NCBI GenBank assembly: GCA_945896675.1
Contig: CAMDEM010000016.1
Span: forward strand, 1-46,384
Length of the DNA stretch: 46,384 nt
Direction: 5' to 3'
Source of the DNA: Cyanobium sp. NIES-981
GTDB taxonomy: Bacteria > Cyanobacteriota > Cyanobacteriia > PCC-6307 > Cyanobiaceae
Shown here: piece after piece, positions 40,998-46,384 of the stretch
Layout: the number at the start of each line of letters is the position of its first letter
Position numbering within the stretch: the first letter of the stretch is position 1
Made by a program: the position numbers and the translations under genes
The notes under the pieces: generated by a model
Database searches by the model: none
Seen by the model: only the letters and a program-made list of their open reading frames with translations
What the model was told of the DNA's origin: nothing

Positions 40998-42677
40998 CTA
41001 ACTGGCATCCCCCCGCTTCATCCGGGCGGCGGCAGCCTCACAGGCCCTCCAGGTGATGGCCATCTCGGTGAGGGTTGGGCTTTGCCAGGCGGCCGTCGGC
41101 CAGCAGGCCCCATCCACCACGAGCACGTTGCTGGCTCCCCAGCATTGGTTGAAGGCGTTCACCACGCCGCCCTCGGAGTGGGCGGCCATGCGGGCCCCGC
41201 CCAATTCGTGGATGTAGTAGCCCGGTGGCGGTGCGCCCCTGCCCACGGCCAGGCTGGTTTTGATCCAGGGCTCCAGCAGGGGCAGCACAAACAGGTCTTC
41301 GATCGGCCGGATCTGGCCCCCGGCGGCGGCCACCACTTCCTCCATCCGCTGGTGCATGTGGCGCAGCATCCGGTGTTCGTTATCGCCGAAGCGGCAGGCA
41401 ATGTGGGCGATGGGGAGGCCCCAGCGGTCGCGCCGCTCCGGGTGCAAGGTCACCCGATTGGCGGCATCGGATAGCACTTCGCCATGGCCGATCAGAAACC
41501 CCACCGCCTCGCCCCGGCGGCGTTGCAGCAAGGCTGGCGGATCAAAGCGTTGCAGGGCCGTCCAAAGGCCGTAGCCCCGGCGGAAATCCTCTTGGGCGCC
41601 GTCGAGATTCACGGTGTTGGGGATGAAACAGCTGCCGGCCCCCGAGAGCTCACAGGCTTGGCCAGGGGGGCCCACATCCGGAATCGAGAAAAAGCGGCTG
41701 CTGGAGATGTGATCCATCAGGTGCAGTCCCAGTTGGCCGGAGGGATCGATCAGGCCGCCGCTCTGCTGTTGTTCGCCCGAGTGCAGCAGAATCCGCAGCG
41801 TTTCGATCGTCGAGGCACAGAGCACCACCAGGGGGGCCTCCAGCCGTTCCTGGGCGCCGGTCTCCCCATCGATCAGCACCACGCCCTTGGCTTGGTTTTG
41901 GCGGGCGTCCATCACCAGGTGGCTCACCACCGCGTTGCTGCGCAGCTGGGTGCGGCCGGTGGCCAGGGCCCGGGCCAAGGTGCGGCCGGGGCTGCTCGAG
42001 CGGGGCCAGCTTTGGCCAGGGGCCCTGGTTTGGCCTGCGGGCCGCCGCGGCTCGAGGTTGAAGCCCCGGGAGTGGATCAGCGGTAGGCCGAGCTCCCGAC
42101 CAATCGCCGCCTGCAGGTGTTGTTCCCCTGGGGTGAAGGGCAGGGGGGATTGGTAGTCGCCATCGGGCAGTTGGGCGAGCCCGTCGCAGTGGCCATGCAC
42201 CTGCAGCAGCTGCTCCAGGCGCTGGTAGTAGGGCGCCAGGTCCTGGCTATCGATCGGCCAGCTGGGGCCATGGCCGTCGCGCTCACCAGCCTTGAATTCG
42301 TAATCCGACAGCCGCAGGGTGATGCCACCCCAGGTGAGGCTTTTGCCCCCCACCTGGCGCCCCCGGGTCCACAGATAGGGGGCATCCTCCGGGGTGGAGT
42401 AGGGGTTGGCCCGCTCATCGACGAACAGGTCGGGGTTGTGTTTCCAGTAGCCCGGATGGTGGCGCTGGAGGGCGTGGTTGCCGCTGGCCAGGTTGGCGAC
42501 CCGCTTCAGGCTGTTGAGCGGCTCAGAGCCGAAGGCCTGTTGGGCCGTCAGGTTGGGACCGGCCTCGAGCACCAGCACCTGGAGCCCCGCTTCGGCCAGC
42601 ACCATGGCGGCAACCCCACCGGTTGCGCCTGATCCCACGACGATGGCGTCGGGCTGGGGGAAGGGCTTGGGGCTCAT
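40998..42677 (-). CDS. GMC-family oxidoreductase
   Basis: A 559-residue flavoprotein. The FAD-binding loop is AIVVGSGATGGVAAMVLAEAG, with GGKSLTWGGITLRLS for the flavin attachment region. The C-terminal part has the catalytic-loop type ending ELGGARMAAHSEGGVVNAFNQCWG and NVLVVDGACWPTAAWQSP. GMC enzymes oxidise alcohols, sugars or sterols; the closest pattern is the bacterial glucose/choline-type dehydrogenase group, substrate unknown. The ATG lies just after the terminator of the tRNA gene. Confidence 0.92.
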   Translation of the reverse strand: MSPKPFPQPDAIVVGSGATGGVAAMVLAEAGLQVLVLEAGPNLTAQQAFGSEPLNSLKRVANLASGNHALQRHHPGYWKHNPDLFVDERANPYSTPEDAPYLWTRGRQVGGKSLTWGGITLRLSDYEFKAGERDGHGPSWPIDSQDLAPYYQRLEQLLQVHGHCDGLAQLPDGDYQSPLPFTPGEQHLQAAIGRELGLPLIHSRGFNLEPRRPAGQTRAPGQSWPRSSSPGRTLARALATGRTQLRSNAVVSHLVMDARQNQAKGVVLIDGETGAQERLEAPLVVLCASTIETLRILLHSGEQQQSGGLIDPSGQLGLHLMDHISSSRFFSIPDVGPPGQACELSGAGSCFIPNTVNLDGAQEDFRRGYGLWTALQRFDPPALLQRRRGEAVGFLIGHGEVLSDAANRVTLHPERRDRWGLPIAHIACRFGDNEHRMLRHMHQRMEEVVAAAGGQIRPIEDLFVLPLLEPWIKTSLAVGRGAPPPGYYIHELGGARMAAHSEGGVVNAFNQCWGASNVLVVDGACWPTAAWQSPTLTEMAITWRACEAAAARMKRGDAS

Positions 42678-42680
42678 AGC

Positions 42681-42710
42681 AAAAAACCCCGACAGGGGTC
42701 TGCCGGGGTT
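42681..42710 (-). terminator. rho-independent terminator after tRNA
   Basis: Arms AACCCCG...CA (42685-42694) and TG...CGGGGTT (42701-42710), one mismatch, six-base loop, followed on the minus strand by a U run. It lies 10 bases after the tRNA 3' end. Confidence 0.82.
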
Positions 42711-42719
42711 TCAAGAAAG

Positions 42720-42796
<77 letters not shown>

Positions 42797-42862
42797 TCGA
42801 CCTCCAAACCATACCAGCCAGGGTGTCGCTGCCTTGGCGAGCACCGGAGACTGACCGAAGGG

Positions 42863-43834
42863 CTAATCGAAGCGGAGTTCGCCGATCACCTCAAGCCGCA
42901 GGTGCGGTGCCGGGTTGAGGAAGCTGCCGCGCAGCTCTTCGAGGGTCATGGGTGTCAGCCAATCGAGCTGCTCGAGCAGGTGCAGGGCCACCGCATGCTT
43001 GGCCCGGGCCGAGCCGTCTTCGACTTTGATCGCTACCCCCATGCCCTCGCCCACCCGGCTGAGGCATTGGATGCCTTCGGCCCCTCCCTTGCTCAGCACC
43101 TGGCCGTGGCCGCGGCGCATCAGCTCCGTATCGAAGCGGCCTTCCCCGGCCACCAATTCTGGGTGGGCCAGCATGGCCCGGCTCAGGCGCTCGAGATCGG
43201 GCTGGGTGCCGCCGCCGAGGTGGGCATAGAGCAGGGCCATTTGGGCCAGTTGCAGTTGCAAGGTTGGCGCGCCGCAGTCGTCGCGGGCAGACACCAATTC
43301 CGCCGCCGGCAGGCCCAGCAATTCCGCCACCCGTTTGAGCACCTCTTTCTGGAGGGGATGGTCCTGTTGCAGGTAGCTCTCGGTGCTCCAGCCCATGCGC
43401 CGGCAGGTGGCCAGGAAGGCCGCGTGCTTGCCGGAGCAGTTGTGCTCCAGGGGGCTAGAGCCGTGCTCTGGGCAGGGGCATTGCAGCTGTTCCGCTTCGA
43501 TTTCGGCGCCCCAAAGCACCTTGAAGGCCTCCCGGGCATGCATGGCCGTGCCGGCATGGGAGGCGCAGGCGATGGCCAGACCCCGCTCGCCGCATTGGCA
43601 TTGATCGGCGGCACCACTGGCCACAAACACCGTGGCCTGGAAGGGCTTGAGGGCCGAGCGCACAAAGCTGAGCTGTTGGGGATCGCCAGCGCGCATCAAG
43701 ACCCGGCCGCGGCCATCGCAAACGGTGGCGTGCACCCGGTGGCGTGATTCCGTAATGCCATTGCGCAACAGCCGCACCTCAAGGGGCGGATTGCCATTGC
43801 GACTGGTGCCACCGAAGTTGGTTGACAGGGTCAT
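42863..43834 (-). CDS. asparaginase (L-asparaginase II family, PF06089 type)
   Basis: A 323-residue protein of the asparaginase family related to Rhizobium AnsA, distinct from the type I/II E. coli enzymes. Family segments are RNGITESRHRVHATVCDGRG, RSALKPFQATVFV, ACASHAGTAMHAREAF, HNCSGKHAAFL, SARDDCGAPT and RFDTELMRRGHGQVLSKGGAEG. It hydrolyses asparagine to aspartate and ammonia in the cytosol. It lies 27 bases downstream of the CGLD27 gene on the same strand, part of a leftward run from DUF3318 to here. Confidence 0.93.
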   Translation of the reverse strand: MTLSTNFGGTSRNGNPPLEVRLLRNGITESRHRVHATVCDGRGRVLMRAGDPQQLSFVRSALKPFQATVFVASGAADQCQCGERGLAIACASHAGTAMHAREAFKVLWGAEIEAEQLQCPCPEHGSSPLEHNCSGKHAAFLATCRRMGWSTESYLQQDHPLQKEVLKRVAELLGLPAAELVSARDDCGAPTLQLQLAQMALLYAHLGGGTQPDLERLSRAMLAHPELVAGEGRFDTELMRRGHGQVLSKGGAEGIQCLSRVGEGMGVAIKVEDGSARAKHAVALHLLEQLDWLTPMTLEELRGSFLNPAPHLRLEVIGELRFD

Positions 43835-43861
43835 GAAGGGCCTGGATCCCGATCGCCGGTG

Positions 43862-44350
43862 TCAAAGAGCCTGACAGAGCCCCGTTCCCAAGAGCATCAG
43901 CCCCACCGCGATTGCGGCGCTCTGCTTCAACCTGAGCAGGACGGGTTGGACCTGGTGTTGGGCGACGAGCAGATCCTGCTGGCGCCAGGCCAGGGGCTTC
44001 TCCCACACCTGGCCGTCGTACCAGCCGGACTCCTCGTATTCCACTTTCTCGGACACCAGGCGCCGATGGACATAGCGCCAACCCAGCCACTGGCGCACCA
44101 ATAGCAACAGGGGCATCAAAATCGCAGCCACCGCTCCAGCGGCCGCCACCTTCACGGGGTCCGAGCGAAGCACCCAGCTGCCACTCGCCACAACCACGGC
44201 GATGGGCAACAGCAGCAACCAGCTCGCAGCCAAGGCTTTGCCCAGGCCAGCCAGGCTGGCTGAGGGCCACACAAAAAACCAGGAGGCCAACAGCTGCTCG
44301 TATTCCTGCAGCGGCCGTTGCTCGGGAGGAACCGGGCAAGGGCTATCCAT
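43862..44350 (-). CDS. CGLD27-family membrane protein (DUF1230)
   Basis: A 162-residue protein with helices at residues about 38-58, 70-88 and 142-160. It begins PCPVPPEQRPLQEYEQLLASWFF, has RRLVSEKVEYEESGWYDGQVWEKP in the middle and ends in a hydrophobic helix. These match CGLD27, a family conserved in the green lineage and cyanobacteria, with a proposed role in iron limitation in plants. It lies between rsfS and the asparaginase gene on one strand. Confidence 0.92.
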   Translation of the reverse strand: MDSPCPVPPEQRPLQEYEQLLASWFFVWPSASLAGLGKALAASWLLLLPIAVVVASGSWVLRSDPVKVAAAGAVAAILMPLLLLVRQWLGWRYVHRRLVSEKVEYEESGWYDGQVWEKPLAWRQQDLLVAQHQVQPVLLRLKQSAAIAVGLMLLGTGLCQAL

Positions 44351-44357
44351 CCGGGGC

Positions 44358-44726
44358 TCAGGGGGTGATCGCAGAAGTTGAGCTTACGAAGAGGTGCTGT
44401 TCTCCGTGGCCCCAGAAGGCTTCCAGGTCGTAGTAACTGCGTTCACTGGGGGTGAGCACATGCACGATCACCTCGCCGTAATCCAGCAGCATCCACTTCC
44501 CTTCCTTTTGACCTTCGCGGCGCAGGGGTAGCCGGCCCGTGGCCTCTTCGATTTGGTCTTCCACCGAGCGGGCGATGGCGCGCACCTGGACATCCGACAG
44601 GCCGCTGCTGATCACGAACCAATCGGCCAACGACGACACCTCATCCACCCGGATCAGGCGGATGTCCACCGCCTTGCGGTCGTCGGAGGCTTCGGCTGCT
44701 AGCCGAGCAAGGGTTTCACTATCCAT
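44358..44726 (-). CDS. rsfS: ribosome silencing factor RsfS
   Basis: A 122-residue RsfS/Iojap protein: AEASDDRKAVDIRLIRV, SSLADWFVISSGLSDVQVRAIARSV, GKWMLLDYGEVIVHVLTPSERSYYDLEAFWG. It binds ribosomal protein uL14 and blocks subunit joining in starvation or the dark. The ATG at 44726 is preferred; an upstream GTG at 44738 is possible. The start overlaps the end of the DUF3318 gene by 8 bases, so the two are coupled. Confidence 0.95.
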   Translation of the reverse strand: MDSETLARLAAEASDDRKAVDIRLIRVDEVSSLADWFVISSGLSDVQVRAIARSVEDQIEEATGRLPLRREGQKEGKWMLLDYGEVIVHVLTPSERSYYDLEAFWGHGEQHLFVSSTSAITP

Positions 44727-45354
44727 ACACGTTTTCACTCGTTACCGATTGGCGAGAACCCTGCTGCTGGGCCATTTCAGCCCGGGCCTTCCCAGCACTC
44801 TTGCGTAGTGCCTCGAGGCGGTCTTCGTAGAAGGTGCGTTTTTTCTTCTTGCGGGTCTGCTCCACCAGCTCCTTGAGGGCTCCGCCCAGGCTCTTGTAGG
44901 CATTGGGCAGGGTGTAGCCAAAGCGGGTGGCCAGATCAATCGCCCGCTCATCGGCGGCAATCGCATCCTGGAGCCGCTTCTCGGAGTTGTTTTTGAGGTA
45001 CAGGCGGTACCCGGCAAAGCCCGAGAGGCCCAGGGCCATCACCAGCAGCAGGCCGTCCTGCACCCACAGCTCGCCAATCGCCCCACCCAGGCCAATGGCC
45101 AGGGCCGCCATCTCCCAGCCATCCCTGGGCACGGCATCGTTTTGGACCCGGCCCACCTCATGCCAGAAGAGCAGGTTGCGGTGGTCGAGGGCCAGGGCAT
45201 CCCACTTCTCAAGATCGAGCTGGATTTCCACTTCATCCCGGCCGATTTCCTCGAGCGTGATCAAGGGGGGCTCCACCGAAGCGGCGGCCTCCACAAACAC
45301 CCAGCTCTGCATCTCTGGAGGCAGCAGCCCCTTCAGGCGCTGGAGTTCGCTCAT
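44719..45354 (-). CDS. DUF3318 membrane protein
   Basis: A 211-residue cyanobacterial protein. The first 75 residues are soluble (LPPEMQSWVFVEAAASVEPPL, EIQLDLEKWDAL, HRNLLFWHEVGRVQ). Two hydrophobic helices follow at about 82-118 and then a charged helical tail (RKKKKRTFYEDRLEALRK). HEVGRVQ in a H-E context recalls a broken peptidase motif, but no HExxH is present. The gene is coupled to rsfS and divergent from carB (122-base gap). Confidence 0.9.
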   Translation of the reverse strand: MSELQRLKGLLPPEMQSWVFVEAAASVEPPLITLEEIGRDEVEIQLDLEKWDALALDHRNLLFWHEVGRVQNDAVPRDGWEMAALAIGLGGAIGELWVQDGLLLVMALGLSGFAGYRLYLKNNSEKRLQDAIAADERAIDLATRFGYTLPNAYKSLGGALKELVEQTRKKKKRTFYEDRLEALRKSAGKARAEMAQQQGSRQSVTSENVYG

Positions 45355-45476
45355 GGGCAGTAGCAGGGCTAAACCGTGTAAGTGAAAGGTTAGCGACCCT
45401 TGGCTCGGAGGTTCGCCTCCCCTGGAGCTCCCTGGGCCCGTGAGAGGCTAGTCAGGTTTGGCCTTTCCCCTCGCCC

Positions 45477-46384
45477 ATGCCCCGCCGCACGGACCTGCGT
45501 CGCATCCTGCTGCTGGGATCTGGGCCGATTGTGATCGGCCAGGCCTGCGAGTTCGATTATTCCGGTACCCAGGCCTGTAAAGCCCTGCGCTCAGAAGGGT
45601 TTGAGGTGGTGTTGGTGAATTCCAACCCGGCCTCAATCATGACCGATCCGGACATGGCGGATCGCACCTACATCGAGCCCCTGACCCCCGAGGTGGTGGC
45701 CCGGGTGATCGAGCTTGAGAAGCCCGATGCCCTCTTGCCCACCATGGGCGGCCAGACGGCCCTCAACCTGGCGGTGGCCCTGGCGGAAAACGGCACCCTC
45801 GACAAGCACGGTGTGGAGCTGATCGGCGCCAACCTGGCCGCGATCCGCAAGGCCGAAGATCGGCTCCTTTTTAAGGATGCGATGGCGCGGATTGGGGTGG
45901 CCGTGTGCCCCTCGGGCATTGCCACCACCATGGAGGAGGCGGAAACCGTTGGCGAGGTCATCGGCAGCTACCCCCGCATCATTCGCCCGGCCTTCACCCT
46001 GGGCGGTTCGGGGGGAGGGATTGCCTACAACCCCGAGGAATTCCGGGCCATCTGCAAGAGCGGCCTCGAGGCCAGCCCCGTATCCCAGATCCTGATTGAG
46101 CAATCCTTGCTCGGCTGGAAGGAGTTTGAGCTGGAGGTGATGCGTGACACCGCCGACAACGTGGTGATCGTCTGCAGCATCGAAAACCTTGATCCCATGG
46201 GGGTGCACACCGGTGATTCGATCACCGTGGCTCCCGCCCAAACCCTCACCGATCGGGAATACCAGCGCCTCCGCGACCAATCGATCGCGATCATCCGTGA
46301 AATCGGGGTGGACACCGGCGGCAGCAACATCCAATTCGCCATCAACCCCGCCAATGGCGATGTGGTGGTGATCGAGATGAATCC
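45477..46384 (+). CDS. carB: carbamoyl-phosphate synthase large subunit, N-terminal part
   Basis: The frame is open to the end of the window, giving 302 residues of what is normally a protein of about 1,080. It has [60 protein letters not shown], and the ATP-grasp segment [16 protein letters not shown] with [18 protein letters not shown]. This is the carboxyphosphate domain that makes the first phosphorylated intermediate for arginine and pyrimidine synthesis. The ATG at 45477 is preceded by a short pyrimidine-rich leader and is divergent from the DUF3318-rsfS unit. Confidence 0.97.
   Translation, partial: MPRRTDLRRILLLGSGPIVIGQACEFDYSGTQACKALRSEGFEVVLVNSNPASIMTDPDMADRTYIEPLTPEVVARVIELEKPDALLPTMGGQTALNLAVALAENGTLDKHGVELIGANLAAIRKAEDRLLFKDAMARIGVAVCPSGIATTMEEAETVGEVIGSYPRIIRPAFTLGGSGGGIAYNPEEFRAICKSGLEASPVSQILIEQSLLGWKEFELEVMRDTADNVVIVCSIENLDPMGVHTGDSITVAPAQTLTDREYQRLRDQSIAIIREIGVDTGGSNIQFAINPANGDVVVIEMN

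Overview
The window reads as chromosome of a picocyanobacterium of the freshwater Cyanobium / Synechococcus type. The DNA is G+C-rich and tightly packed. It carries cyanobacterial marker genes: a CP12-like protein, a one-helix high-light-inducible (Hli) protein, a CGLD27 protein, DUF2808, DUF2811 and DUF3318 proteins, an RpaB-like response regulator and a TMEM165/GDT1 transporter. HIP1 octamers (GCGATCGC) occur, for example at 271, 2527, 22715, 25794 and 30448. No prophage, insertion sequence, rRNA or CRISPR array was seen. All assignments rest on reading translated sequence and motifs by eye; no database search was run.

Layout. 1-5.6 kb: end of a GST-like gene, two exported proteins (DUF2808, M23 peptidase), small hypotheticals, a second GST, then a coupled FMN-reductase/pirin pair. 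5.7-7.8 kb: arsS-arsM (arsenosugar synthesis). 7.8-12.1 kb: hypotheticals, a 33-codon gene with a strong terminator, and a P-type cation ATPase. 12.2-17.5 kb: regulators (RpaB-like response regulator, stand-alone AP2/ERF-domain protein, LuxR-type regulator), the CP12 variant, a RodZ-C-like membrane protein and small hypotheticals. 17.5-19.1 kb: a cobalamin riboswitch followed by two HupE/UreJ-type metal permeases. 19.1-22.9 kb: a divergent arsenic locus, gap-arsJ leftward and arsR-acr3 rightward, with an inverted-repeat operator between them. 22.9-27.1 kb: a GH24 lysozyme, two atypical sigma-70 proteins and a second LuxR-type regulator. 27.2-32.9 kb: a PGM1-like ATP-grasp ligase, an MFS and an SMR exporter, and katG. 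33.0-34.5 kb: two toxin-antitoxin modules side by side (YefM-YoeB, MntA-HepT). 34.5-40.8 kb: universal stress protein, MHS transporter, GDT1 transporter, ParB-like protein, Hli protein, a CbiX chelatase with a His-rich tail, and a DUF2811 protein. 41.0-46.4 kb: GMC oxidoreductase, initiator tRNA, asparaginase, CGLD27, RsfS, DUF3318 and the start of carB.

How the genes fit together. Two arsenic strategies lie about 12 kb apart: methylation and arsenosugar formation (ArsM, ArsS), and efflux (ArsJ with its GAPDH for arsenate, Acr3 for arsenite, under ArsR). Cobalt and B12 physiology links the riboswitch-HupE unit to the CbiX chelatase. Stress functions include KatG, Hli and Usp. The most original cross-scale observation is that short tandem repeats, mostly 12-19 bp, sit repeatedly at the first or last codons of genes, where they multiply start codons, stop codons or tail peptides. 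The genes most worth a second look are the stand-alone AP2-domain protein, the sigma factor lacking region 4, the ArsR operator, and the metal permease with five stacked start codons.
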